The translations under genes and the position numbers were made by a program. Of a stretch of 51,913 bases of DNA, positions 8,584 to 17,094 are shown piece after piece. Under the pieces are notes generated by a model that worked only from the letters and a program-made list of their open reading frames with translations, had not been told where the DNA came from and did no database searches. Source of the DNA: Equadaptatus sp045642025 (GTDB lineage: Bacteria > Synergistota > Synergistia > Synergistales > Synergistaceae); assembly GCA_045642025.1 (NCBI GenBank), contig JAZUIB010000025.1:1-51913 (forward strand). The letters are read 5' to 3'. Position 1 is the first letter of the stretch. Every line of letters starts with the position of its first letter.

Positions 8584-9496
8584 TAAATCACGGGGACAGA
8601 TTTTAATTGAAGTACTGGCTGCTGCGTTTATAGTTGCACTATTCAGCCCTTCCTTGATTGCTGTATTCAAATTTACTATGGAAAGATGTATAAGCATATA
8701 TGATTTAAGAGTTGCAATGCAAAGAATTGCAGCAGCAGAAGCAATATTGCGTGAGCCTGTATTTTATTGTAGTTACGGGATGTCGAATGAGACATATGAA
8801 TATCGGAAAGCATTCGGAAATCAGGAAAAGGAGCCATTCAACTGGGCTGGTCCAATTGCAGTTGATTCATATAACGGAAAATTAAATGCAGTACTCAAAA
8901 TAGCATACGCTAAAAGAGGTAAACTATATTCCTTCAAAAGGTCAGTGTGTATGAGTGAAGGTATAGTTCAGCTTAATTCTGCCCCTGACAGTAATAATTT
9001 AAGGGCAGTCAGCAGCGGAATTCCGTCAAGTGTGAAAAACTTTGTGATTTTTGGAGGTATGTCGCCGTTGGCGACCCCCCTATGTGTTCGCAAAATTTCC
9101 GGTGCAAATATAATTGTCAGTACACCTATATATGATAACTTCTGTATATCTTCTGCGGATCCGATGTATCACTTTTGCGCAATGAAGGTGTATGCGTCAA
9201 ACGGGAGACTATACAGTTATGATTTCAGAGCAAGCGGTAATCAGCCTCGTATTGATGGGATTACTGATGTACGTTTTTATCTTAGTGATGGAAAATCAAA
9301 AATATTGACGGTATATCTGTTGACCGAGGGAAAGGTAAAACGAAACAAGAGTAAAGTGAAATTGCTGAATTTTGACGAAGATGCGACAAACGCAGATTTG
9401 CTGTCCGAGTGGAATTGCATAAACAATAACCACACGCTTTACGCATCAAAAGTTGTATGGAGTCTACCCAATTGCATAAGCAGCGCGGAGTTATAG
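8558..9496 (+). CDS. Prepilin-like protein (large minor pseudopilin)
   Basis: The 312-residue product carries RGQILIEVLAAAFIVALF near its N-terminus. Cleavage after Gly would leave Gln1 and Glu5 and a long hydrophobic helix, the class III signal of pilins. The leader (13 residues) is longer than that of its neighbour and basic. The C-terminal part (about 60-312) is an unrecognised globular region. It overlaps the genes on both sides, which indicates one translationally coupled operon. A GspJ-like or PilW-like role in starting the pseudopilus is an inference. Confidence 0.7.
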   Translation: MRIFSGINNKSRGQILIEVLAAAFIVALFSPSLIAVFKFTMERCISIYDLRVAMQRIAAAEAILREPVFYCSYGMSNETYEYRKAFGNQEKEPFNWAGPIAVDSYNGKLNAVLKIAYAKRGKLYSFKRSVCMSEGIVQLNSAPDSNNLRAVSSGIPSSVKNFVIFGGMSPLATPLCVRKISGANIIVSTPIYDNFCISSADPMYHFCAMKVYASNGRLYSYDFRASGNQPRIDGITDVRFYLSDGKSKILTVYLLTEGKVKRNKSKVKLLNFDEDATNADLLSEWNCINNNHTLYASKVVWSLPNCISSAEL

Positions 9497-10056
9497 CAAT
9501 TGCAATATTTTTGCCGATAATAATTACTGCACTTGCTAGTGCAACTTTATGTTATTTGATATCAGTTAAAATGTCCGAATCAATATGTAATCAGACAAAT
9601 GTTCTTGCTGCTGAAAACACATCAATGCAGGCACGTTCCGTGCTACTGGCAGAATTTAATAAGATGCTGCATAATGGACAACTTGTTTTTAACTTTTCAG
9701 AATTTGAAGCTCCGTTGGATAACCCTGTTGTCGAATTCAGTAAAAGTATAATACACGAACTTTCTGAGGCAAATGAATATACAGAAATCAATGCGTATAT
9801 CGTTGATGAAAATTACAGTACCGAATGGCTTCTGCAAGGGCAGAAACTTGGCATACAAAAATATCGTCCGGAAGTATATTTCAATGGGGAAACTTTACAG
9901 AGAGTTTCAAAACGATATGCAATTGTTATAGAAATTAGTCTCAAAAACAGTAATGGCATGAGTTATTTGTATACAACTGAAATTATTGTAAATAATTTAA
10001 ACGGCATAATTACAGCCAAAACCTTATACTGCAGACGAAAACTGTTTATGAAGTAG
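9457..10056 (+). CDS. Prepilin-like protein (GspK/PilX-like)
   Basis: The 199-residue product starts with a short basic leader ending QRG, then VIAIAIFLPIIITALASATL, a hydrophobic helix after the expected cleavage point. Mature position 5 is Ala, not Glu. In type II secretion the tip pseudopilin GspK also lacks Glu5, which fits a tip role, though this protein is shorter than typical GspK. The ATG at 9457 overlaps the preceding gene by 40 bases. The gene ends the cluster. No obvious terminator was found before the efp promoter region. Confidence 0.6.
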   Translation: MESTQLHKQRGVIAIAIFLPIIITALASATLCYLISVKMSESICNQTNVLAAENTSMQARSVLLAEFNKMLHNGQLVFNFSEFEAPLDNPVVEFSKSIIHELSEANEYTEINAYIVDENYSTEWLLQGQKLGIQKYRPEVYFNGETLQRVSKRYAIVIEISLKNSNGMSYLYTTEIIVNNLNGIITAKTLYCRRKLFMK

Positions 10057-10104
10057 ATTTCGTCTGTATCTGCCAGATTGCAGATAAAATTATCAAGAAA
10101 TTTA

Positions 10105-10134
10105 TTGACAGAAATTTAGCAAAATCCGCTTATT
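10105..10134 (+). promoter_or_regulatory. Possible efp promoter
   Basis: A consensus TTGACA (10105-10110) is followed 18 bases later by a weak CTTATT (10129-10134). A separate TATTAT at 10163-10168 is an alternative -10. The sequence lies in the 150-base gap before efp. Confidence 0.35.
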
Positions 10135-10206
10135 TAGTGATGTAAAAGCATCAGAATTGTGGTATTATTCTTAATGTAAAATTCATAATTTTCAGGAGGT
10201 TTTCTT

Positions 10207-10779
10207 ATGGGACAGATAGTGGATACTAGCGATTTTCGTTCAGGACTTAAAATTAAATGGGAAGGCGGCATGTGGACAATTCTGACGTGTGACCATCATA
10301 AAATGGGGCGCGGCGGTGCAGTTATCCGTGCAAAGATGCGTAACCTTGTTACAGGTTCTTCAATCGAACAGTCGTTTAAATCTGGTGAGCGTTTTGAGAG
10401 AATCGTTTTTGACGAAAAACCTGCTCAGTATCAGTATAAAGACGGCGATGATTACGTGTTTATGGATATGGAGTCATACGACCAAGTCACTCTTACCGAA
10501 GAAGTTCTCGGTGACACAGTAAAGTATCTTGTCGATGACCTTGAAGTTAGTTTTGATATGTACGAAGGCCGTGTTATGGGCATAGAAATTCCAAATACAG
10601 TTACAATGACAATTACAAGTACACCTCCTGGATTTAAGGGTGACACAGCTTCCGGCGGTGGTAAACCTGCAACATGTGAAACGGGGCTTGTTATAAATGT
10701 TCCTTTCTTTGTAGAAGAAGGCGAAAAGGTTCTTGTTGACACTAGAACCGGCGAGTATCTTGAAAGAGCAAAAAAGTAG
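10207..10779 (+). CDS. efp: Elongation factor P
   Basis: EF-P rescues ribosomes stalled at polyproline stretches by placing a modified loop residue near the peptidyl-transferase centre. The 190-residue protein has the three-domain layout, with FRSGLKIKWEGGMW at the start, RNLVTGSSIEQSFKSGE in domain I, and the C-terminal signature VDTRTGEYLERAKK. The loop reads HHKMGRGGAV, so the tip residue is Arg35 rather than the Lys of the common PGKG loop, which affects which modification enzyme could act. A CAGGAGG site precedes ATG 10207. No EarP, EpmA or deoxyhypusine-type modification gene is adjacent. Confidence 0.96.
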   Translation: MGQIVDTSDFRSGLKIKWEGGMWTILTCDHHKMGRGGAVIRAKMRNLVTGSSIEQSFKSGERFERIVFDEKPAQYQYKDGDDYVFMDMESYDQVTLTEEVLGDTVKYLVDDLEVSFDMYEGRVMGIEIPNTVTMTITSTPPGFKGDTASGGGKPATCETGLVINVPFFVEEGEKVLVDTRTGEYLERAKK

Positions 10780-10850
10780 CGTATGTTCGTAATATACGAA
10801 TACAGATAATATCTTCTATATTTTACTTAAAATAGCCTGGAGGTAATATT

Positions 10851-11297
10851 ATGAGTGCATTGGAAAAAGTTGCATATCTTAAAGGTCTTGTTGACGGTCA
10901 GAAAATTGCAGACACTGAAGAAAAAAAACGTTTTGTAGCAGCACTACTTGATACACTCGAATGTATTGCAAGAGAGCAGGAAGACCATACTGAACTCCAT
11001 GCGCAGCTTAATGAATATCTTGAGCAGCTTGAAAGTGATGTTACAGATCTTGAAGACGATGTTGATGAACTTCTCGGATATGATGAAGATGAAGAATGTG
11101 GTGATAAATGTTGTTGTCATCATCATAATGATGATGATTTTGAAGAATTTGACGAAGATGAATATGCTGCAGTAACATGTCCGTCTTGTAAAAAAGAGTT
11201 CTATTATGAACCCGAAAGTTATGATGAAGACGAAGACCTTCTTTGTCCTCATTGCGGTAAACCTTTTAAACAATCGGAACTTCCTACGGAAGAATAG
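10851..11297 (+). CDS. CD1247-type N-terminal domain and zinc-ribbon protein
   Basis: The 148-residue acidic protein begins ALEKVAYLKGLVDGQKI. This matches, as I recall it, the CD1247 N-terminal domain of Firmicutes-like proteins, followed by a predicted coiled coil (about 40-75). A Cys/His-rich segment CGDKCCCHHH leads into very acidic residues and then a zinc ribbon with CPSCKK and CPHCGK. The function is unknown. The metal-binding motifs suggest a structural zinc site and possibly nucleic-acid or protein contacts. CTGGAGG precedes ATG 10851, and the Asp23 gene starts five bases after its stop, so the two are probably co-transcribed with efp. Confidence 0.7.
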   Translation: MSALEKVAYLKGLVDGQKIADTEEKKRFVAALLDTLECIAREQEDHTELHAQLNEYLEQLESDVTDLEDDVDELLGYDEDEECGDKCCCHHHNDDDFEEFDEDEYAAVTCPSCKKEFYYEPESYDEDEDLLCPHCGKPFKQSELPTEE

Positions 11298-11302
11298 TTT
11301 TT

Positions 11303-11746
11303 ATGTCTGAGTTTGAAACATCCGGCGGAAATAACAAGAAAAAGGCAGAGCCTGATTATGAAGGCTCTGCAAAAGTTTCTGATGAGGTCGTAGCAAAAGT
11401 AGCTATAAAAGTTATTTCTGAGTTTAAAGGTATAACACCTGCCACTCCTGCCTTTATAACTGGTTTCAGACTAGGTCGCAAGACTTTCAACAGTGTTCGT
11501 GTAAATGTTTCTTACAATGATGAAATACCCGAAATTATTGTTGATGCGTATGTTCTGGTGGCGTATGGTATACGTCTTCCTGATGTCTGTTGGGATTTGC
11601 AAGAGACTCTCAAAAAACAGATAGAAAAAATGACCGGTTACTCTATAAAAGCAGTCAATATTTATGTCCACGGTATTGATTTTAGTGTTGTAAACAGTAA
11701 GGATGCCAAAGAAAAATTTGACTCTTTAGATCAAACTCAGAAATAA
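11303..11746 (+). CDS. Asp23/Gls24 family envelope stress protein
   Basis: Asp23 family proteins are small cytosolic or membrane-associated proteins linked to alkaline and cell-envelope stress in Gram-positive bacteria, and are often encoded before nusB. The 147-residue product has a charged N-terminus, then GSAKVSDEVVAKVAIKVISE, a VRVNVSYNDEIPEIIVDAYVLVAYG strand pair (conserved family core), and GYSIKAVNIYVHGIDF. The start at ATG 11303 gives a product of family length. A terminator follows ten bases after the stop, separating it from nusB. Confidence 0.85.
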   Translation: MSEFETSGGNNKKKAEPDYEGSAKVSDEVVAKVAIKVISEFKGITPATPAFITGFRLGRKTFNSVRVNVSYNDEIPEIIVDAYVLVAYGIRLPDVCWDLQETLKKQIEKMTGYSIKAVNIYVHGIDFSVVNSKDAKEKFDSLDQTQK

Positions 11747-11755
11747 AGCGGAATT

Positions 11756-11786
11756 AAAGACCGTGGAGATCTGCTTCACGGTCTTT
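11756..11786 (+). terminator. Terminator after the asp23-like gene
   Basis: AAAGACCGTG (11756-11765) pairs perfectly with CACGGTCTTT (11777-11786). The T tract is short, so termination may be partial with read-through to nusB. Confidence 0.65.
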
Positions 11787-11837
11787 AAGCAATTATCGGT
11801 ATATCAAATACCCAGTCTAGATACTAAGGGAGAATTG

Positions 11838-12278
11838 GTGTTGAGCAAATTAAACGAAAAAGCAACATATGCAAGAATGGCACGTGAACTTGCGTTGCAA
11901 CTGGTTTATCAGAAGTTTGTACGTCAGGAAGATGCCTCGGAAGAAATATTTGATAGTTTTGCAGTAGATTTTGCGGCTCCATGCGAGCCTTCACTCGTTG
12001 TTGCTCATATGTTGTTTTTCGGTGTCACTGCAAACATGGAGAAACTTGAAGATATGCTGCTTGAAAATCTTATAGGCTGGAGACCTGAGAGAATATCACT
12101 TGTTGACAAGGCTGTTATTTTTATTGCTCTTTACGAAATTTATTTTAAAGAAGACTCAACTCCTGTAGCAGTTGCAATCGACGAAGCTGTTGAACTTGCG
12201 AAGAGATACGGCGGCGACGATTCCGGTCGTTTTGTAAACGGTGTGCTGGGAAATATAGTAAGAGAGAATAAATTGTAA
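11838..12278 (+). CDS. nusB: Transcription antitermination protein NusB
   Basis: NusB binds boxA RNA with NusE/S10 and supports rRNA transcription antitermination. The protein is about 146 residues and all-helical in character, with ARMARELALQLVYQ at the start and the typical end VAIDEAVELAKRYGG, then RFVNGVLGNIVREN. The longer open frame beginning at 11763 runs through the terminator stem, so I place the start at GTG 11838 (TTG 11841 is equally possible), preceded by AAGGGAG. The xseA start is three bases after the stop. Confidence 0.93.
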   Translation: MLSKLNEKATYARMARELALQLVYQKFVRQEDASEEIFDSFAVDFAAPCEPSLVVAHMLFFGVTANMEKLEDMLLENLIGWRPERISLVDKAVIFIALYEIYFKEDSTPVAVAIDEAVELAKRYGGDDSGRFVNGVLGNIVRENKL

Positions 12279-12281
12279 TCA

Positions 12282-13505
12282 ATGCTTAAAGTGACACAGC
12301 AGACGAAGATTTTTACAGTAGATGATGTAACTGACAAAGTTCGTGTTGCTATATGTTCTGTTCCAATACTGCAAGATTTGTACGTACGCGGTGAACTGCT
12401 GGGATTTAAGCGTCACAGCAGCGGGCATGTCTATTTTACACTGATTGGTGAAAATTCACGTATTTCATGCGTCCTTTGGCGTTCACAGACAACTACTGTG
12501 CTTACATGGCCTAAAGACGGAGATGAAGTTTTTGTGCGCGGCAGACTGGATGTGTACGGTGCCCACGGTTCTTATCAGCTTTATGTAACTACGCTTCTGC
12601 CTTTAGGTGAAGGTGCCAAGGCAAGAGCAAAGGCTATTCTAAAACAGAAACTTGAGGCAGAAGGTTTTTTCGATGTTCAAAATAAAAAAAACCTTCCCCG
12701 TTATCCAAGAGCAGTTGCGGTTATTACCTCTCCTACAAGTGCAGCATTACAGGATGTGCTCAGAATATCATCACTGCGTTGGCCTCTATCGGAAATTGTT
12801 GTAATACCAAGTCTTATGCAGGGAATATCTGCAGTAGATGAGATTATTGCGGCATTTGCCAAAGCGGCTAAAATACAAGAACTTTCTGCTGTTATGCTTG
12901 TAAGAGGCGGTGGCAGTCGTGATGACCTTGACGTTTTTGATACTGAAGATGTCGTACGTGCCGTGCGTGCATGCCCTGTACCTGTTGTGACTGGTTTGGG
13001 ACATCAGATAGACAGCACACTGTGTGACCTGGCTGCTGATGCTGAAGCCCCTACACCTTCTGGTGCCGCAGAATTAATTTTTCCTGACAGAAACGAAGTA
13101 GTAGAGATACTTAAAGGTTTTGCCGAGATATTTTTAGGTTCAATGTATCATAGACTTGACAAAGCAGAAAAAATTCTTGGTGTTGCCGCTGGGCGTTTTG
13201 CGTTTTTACTTCTCAAAGGCTCGTGTGAGCCACTTAAAGATTCTCTTGAAGCACAATACAGACTGATCTCGGAAAAAATAAAGCATATACTTATTTTTGC
13301 TGAAAACAATCTTGTGCATCTTGCCGCACGTTTGGATGTTGCGTCTCCGTTAAGCATACTTGCTAAAGGCTATGCAGTTTGTCTGGGCGAAGACGGACAT
13401 AGAATACGGTCAATTGGCGAAGTTGCAGTTGGAGACAAAATTGATGTGTGCTTTAAGGATGGAAATGTCAAAGCCTGTATATCTAGAACAGAAAAAAGTG
13501 CTTAA
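12282..13505 (+). CDS. xseA: Exodeoxyribonuclease VII large subunit
   Basis: XseA is the catalytic subunit of the single-strand-specific nuclease ExoVII. The 407-residue protein has an N-terminal OB fold (about 10-105, YVRGELLGFKRHSSGHVYFTL-like start) and the catalytic region with RGGGSRDDLDVFD, GLGHQIDSTLCDLAAD and APTPSGAAELI. A long helical region follows, with a C-terminal SPLSILAKGYAV domain. Its 3' end overlaps the start of a decayed mtnA. No small subunit gene xseB follows here, although it is often adjacent. Confidence 0.95.
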   Translation: MLKVTQQTKIFTVDDVTDKVRVAICSVPILQDLYVRGELLGFKRHSSGHVYFTLIGENSRISCVLWRSQTTTVLTWPKDGDEVFVRGRLDVYGAHGSYQLYVTTLLPLGEGAKARAKAILKQKLEAEGFFDVQNKKNLPRYPRAVAVITSPTSAALQDVLRISSLRWPLSEIVVIPSLMQGISAVDEIIAAFAKAAKIQELSAVMLVRGGGSRDDLDVFDTEDVVRAVRACPVPVVTGLGHQIDSTLCDLAADAEAPTPSGAAELIFPDRNEVVEILKGFAEIFLGSMYHRLDKAEKILGVAAGRFAFLLLKGSCEPLKDSLEAQYRLISEKIKHILIFAENNLVHLAARLDVASPLSILAKGYAVCLGEDGHRIRSIGEVAVGDKIDVCFKDGNVKACISRTEKSA

Positions 13506-14480
13506 TGTTGACGCAAACGTTAGAATAGATGCTAGATATATATACGCCAAAACTGTTTGACCGGTAAACCTTTCCTTGGGAAGTTGACTTTAGTCTCTGC
13601 AGTGCGGCTGAGGACTTGTCGTATGCTATTGAAGATATGACAGTAAAAGAGTTGTACGTGTTTTTGTTGCCTTTAGTGCCGTTATGACAGCGAAGAATAA
13701 CAGAAAGTGTTTTACAATCTTGTAAGACTAGTCTCAACATGCCAGGCAACGGTTCGCATCTTTGGGTAGTTTGGCAAGATGAAAAAACAGTTGCTTGAGT
13801 GTTTGATGTTGAACTTTGCAAAATATTTGAGGAAGATCACTCGAACTGCTTGCAGAAGATATTGAATAAGCAGAAGTATCGACAGGCACGGATTAGAGTT
13901 CCTGCATGATAACACTGCAGTTATTACGTACTGTAATAGTGGCGATAGTTACTTGTGTCCATAGCGTTGCATTAGGTGCTTTGCGTGTACTAAGTGAAAT
14001 ATTAATAAGTCTGCATTCATGCTGACGAAACACATCATAGATTGCAGAATAATCGCTTTACAGCGTGGGAGTTTTATGAAGATATATTTAACATGGCACT
14101 GATTACGGATTCAATTGCAGCATTTTCTTATGTCACGCAAAAAGATAGATGTAGTTATTGTAAGTGTTGACAGAGTTGCCAATAATGATAGAACAGCAAA
14201 CAAAATTAGTGCATATAGCATTGCTGTTGCAGCAAGAAACATTCAGTGCCGGTTTATCTTGTAGTACCATTCAGTATTATTGACACGGACTGTAAGGGTG
14301 AATAGAATATTTTGATTGGAAAGCGCAGTGAAGAAAAGATTAAAATTATAAACTTATAGCTGATAACAGCAGACGTCGTTCAAGGATGAAATTATGCTTT
14401 TGATGTCATACCTGCGAAACTTATTACAGAAATAATAACAGAAAAGGTGTGTATCAGCACCTTATGACCTTAAGAAATAA
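13477..14480 (+). pseudogene. mtnA: Decayed S-methyl-5-thioribose-1-phosphate isomerase
   Basis: The whole stretch between xseA and ahcY reads as one MtnA-like protein when frames are switched. In order the pieces are NVDANVRIDARYIYAKTV (about 13505-13557), CSAAEDLSYAIEDMTV, LEFLHDNTAVITYCNSG (from 13893), AFMLTKHIIDCRIIA (from 14013), FTAWEFYEDIFNMALITDS (from 14057), RKKIDVVIVSVDRVANN and RTANKI (14136-14210), FDVIPAKLITEIITEK (from 14399) and PYDLKK followed by stop 14478-14480. At least six frame changes separate them. The family motif GADRxAxNGDxANKIGT survives as SVDRVANNDRTANKIS. MtnA converts 5-methylthioribose-1-phosphate to the ribulose form in methionine salvage. The original start was probably ATG 13477, inside xseA. 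Confidence 0.9.
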
Positions 14481-14494
14481 GTGGGGGAAACGTA

Positions 14495-15742
14495 ATGAAA
14501 ACGGATTACAAAATAGCTGATATTTCGCTTGCTGCGGAAGGTCGCAGGAAAATTGACTGGGCTTGGCAGTATATGCCTGTACTTCGCCTTGCGTCGGGAA
14601 AATGGCACGAAAGTAAACCACTTGCAGGTCATACTATAGCAGCGTGTCTTCATCTTGAAGCGAAAACCGCATGTTTGCTCAGAGTTTTGAGAGAACTTGG
14701 AGCTACAGTTGCTGCGGCAGGAAGCAATCCGCTTTCTACGCAGGATCCTGTCTGTGCAGCGCTCGCTGAGGAAGGAATTCACGTTTTCAGCCGCAGAGGC
14801 ATGCGTTCAGAGGAATATTCCGAAAATTTGGCGCTGTTACTTGACTGGGAGCCTGATATTATTATAGACGATGGCGGAGATACAGTTGCGATGCTCGCAG
14901 AAGACAGACGTGACCTAATACCTCGTGTGCTTGGCGGCTGCGAGGAGACTACTACAGGCATAAAACGTTTGCGTGCAATGGAAAAGCAGGGTATATTGCC
15001 TTTCCCCATGCTTGCAGTCAATGATGCCAAGAGTAAACACCTTTTTGATAATCGTTACGGTACTGGTCAGTCTGTTTGGGACGCTATTCTTCGTACCACA
15101 AATCTTGTTGTTGCAGGTAGAAAAGTCGTTGTTTGCGGATACGGTTGGTGTGGAAAAGGTGTATCAAAGCGCGCAATGGGATTAGGCGCAAAAGTAATAG
15201 TTGTTGAGGCAGACCCTCACTGTGCGCTTGAAGCACTTATGGACGGCTGTGAAATTATGGATATGAATCAAGCAGCTGAAATTGGCGATATTTTCATAAC
15301 TGTAACGGGCGACATCAAAGTAATCCGCAGGGAACATTTTGAAAAAATGAAAGACGGCGCAATTCTTTGCAATGCAGGACATTTTGATGTTGAAGTTTAT
15401 CTGCCTGATCTCAAGTCGCTTGCAACAGAGATAAAAGACACAAGAACAAACGTAGAAACATATGTTATGGCTGATGGCCGCAGACTGCACCTGCTCGGGG
15501 AAGGACGTCTTGTCAATCTTGCGGCAGGAGACGGACATCCTGTTGAAATAATGGATTTGAGTTTTGCAATGCAGTTGTTGTCAGCGCTTTACATTACTGA
15601 CCATAAACTTGAAACCGCTTTGTATAATGTTCCGGATGAACTTGACAGACAGGTTGCGGAATTGAAAATTGAGTCAATGGGATTAAAACTTGAAAAATTG
15701 ACTGATGAGCAGAAACGCTACCTCGACGACTGGAGGGAATAG
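14495..15742 (+). CDS. ahcY: Adenosylhomocysteinase
   Basis: This NAD-dependent enzyme splits S-adenosylhomocysteine into adenosine and homocysteine, relieving product inhibition of methyltransferases. The 415-residue protein shows GxxIAACLHLEAKTA near residue 48, SNPLSTQD, DDGGDT, EETTTGIKRL, AVNDAKSKHLFDNRYGTGQS and the Rossmann motif CGYGWCGKG at about 214-222. Later come NAGHFDVEV and LAAGDGHPVEIMDLSFAMQ. It is full length for the shorter bacterial form. GTGGGGGAAA precedes ATG 14495. It sits in the remains of a methylthioadenosine/S-adenosylhomocysteine salvage operon with mtaD two bases downstream. Confidence 0.96.
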   Translation: MKTDYKIADISLAAEGRRKIDWAWQYMPVLRLASGKWHESKPLAGHTIAACLHLEAKTACLLRVLRELGATVAAAGSNPLSTQDPVCAALAEEGIHVFSRRGMRSEEYSENLALLLDWEPDIIIDDGGDTVAMLAEDRRDLIPRVLGGCEETTTGIKRLRAMEKQGILPFPMLAVNDAKSKHLFDNRYGTGQSVWDAILRTTNLVVAGRKVVVCGYGWCGKGVSKRAMGLGAKVIVVEADPHCALEALMDGCEIMDMNQAAEIGDIFITVTGDIKVIRREHFEKMKDGAILCNAGHFDVEVYLPDLKSLATEIKDTRTNVETYVMADGRRLHLLGEGRLVNLAAGDGHPVEIMDLSFAMQLLSALYITDHKLETALYNVPDELDRQVAELKIESMGLKLEKLTDEQKRYLDDWRE

Positions 15743-15743
15743 T

Positions 15744-17021
15744 ATGAAAATATACAAAAATATAATTGTATGGGATGCGGAACGCAGCAAAGCAGAGTGT
15801 TGCGATGTAGCAGTTGACGGTACTGTTTTTTCCAAAATCGCAGTAGCCGGTACATTGAACGGAGATGTGTGTTTTGACGGTAAAGGACGCACAGCGTTGC
15901 TTCCTGGCTTTGTGAACGCACATGGTCATGCCTCAATGACGCTGCTTCGAGGGCTTGGCGAAGATCTTCCTCTTATGGAATGGCTTGTACAGCGTATTTG
16001 GCCGGCAGAAGAAAAACTAACAGCCGAATATGCAAAAGCTGGAGCAAAACAGGCTATGCTCGAAATGCTTTCAACAGGTACTACCTGTTTTGCCGATATG
16101 TACTTCTTCATGGAAGGTATTGCTGAAGCAGCTCTTGAAACAGGTATACGCTGCGGACTTTCGCGTGGTATGATAGATGACAAGGACGGAACAAAACTGA
16201 GTGAAAATATGAAACTGGCAGAACTATACAATGGTGCAGGAGAAGGGCTGATAAACGTTCAGCTCGGACCGCATGCGCCATATACAATGACACTGTATAT
16301 GCTTAGAAACGTTGCTGAAGTTGCTATCAGCAAACGGCTCGGAGTTCAATTGCACTGGCTTGAAACAAAGGATGAATGGCAGCATACAACCATGTACGGA
16401 AAATTGACGCCAGAGCAATGTCTTGAAAGTTCAGGACTTACTAGAGTGAAGAATCTTGTACTGTCACACTGTGTATGGATAGATAAAGATAAGTATAGTT
16501 TCTATAAAAAAGACAATATTACGTTTGTCAACAGCCCCAAAAGCAACCTTAAACTTGGTAGCGGCATTGCGCCGACAGCCGAATATATTAAAGCAGGTAT
16601 CAACGTGGCGTTGGGGACTGATGGCGCTTCAAGCAATAACAGCCTTGATATGTGGGAAGAATTGCGTTTTGCTGCACTGGTGCAAAAGGGATATCTCATG
16701 AACCCTGTGCAGCTTAAGGCAGAAGATACGCTCAAAATGGCAACCGTTGCCGGCGCAAAAGCTCTCGGTTTTGACAAAACAGGGCTCATTAAGGAGGGCT
16801 GGAAGGCTGACTTTATACTCATTGACCTTGATGCGCCGCAGTATATGGGGTGGAATACAGAAAACCTTGCCGGATACATAGTTTACTCAGGCTCGTCAAA
16901 GGATATAGTGGCAACAGTAGTGAATGGTAAAACATTGTATAAACACGGAGAGTTCACAACACTTGACAAAGACCAGGTTATTGCCGACGCACTGGCAGCT
17001 AGAAAAGGTATGATTGAATAG
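15744..17021 (+). CDS. mtaD: 5-methylthioadenosine/S-adenosylhomocysteine deaminase
   Basis: This amidohydrolase removes the amino group from methylthioadenosine or S-adenosylhomocysteine, giving the inosine forms. The 425-residue protein has the metal ligands HGH at His60/His62 (NAHGHAS), then GPHAPYT, LSHCVW and GTDGASSNN. The substrate-specificity regions are typical of the MTA/SAH class (LLRGLGEDLPLMEWL). The start is ATG 15744 with TGGAGGGA before it, because an in-frame start at 15705 would overlap ahcY. Nearby ahcY supports the SAH/MTA substrate over guanine or cytosine deamination. Confidence 0.9.
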   Translation: MKIYKNIIVWDAERSKAECCDVAVDGTVFSKIAVAGTLNGDVCFDGKGRTALLPGFVNAHGHASMTLLRGLGEDLPLMEWLVQRIWPAEEKLTAEYAKAGAKQAMLEMLSTGTTCFADMYFFMEGIAEAALETGIRCGLSRGMIDDKDGTKLSENMKLAELYNGAGEGLINVQLGPHAPYTMTLYMLRNVAEVAISKRLGVQLHWLETKDEWQHTTMYGKLTPEQCLESSGLTRVKNLVLSHCVWIDKDKYSFYKKDNITFVNSPKSNLKLGSGIAPTAEYIKAGINVALGTDGASSNNSLDMWEELRFAALVQKGYLMNPVQLKAEDTLKMATVAGAKALGFDKTGLIKEGWKADFILIDLDAPQYMGWNTENLAGYIVYSGSSKDIVATVVNGKTLYKHGEFTTLDKDQVIADALAARKGMIE

Positions 17022-17094
17022 TTGTTGCTTAGATATTAAGTGATATTGAAGTTAGAAGATTATTTAATGTTATATAAATTCAGGAGGCAGTAAA

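Noticed and set aside
13483..13915. Minus-strand frames of 112 and 67 codons
   Set aside because: They lie within the decayed mtnA and have no independent features.
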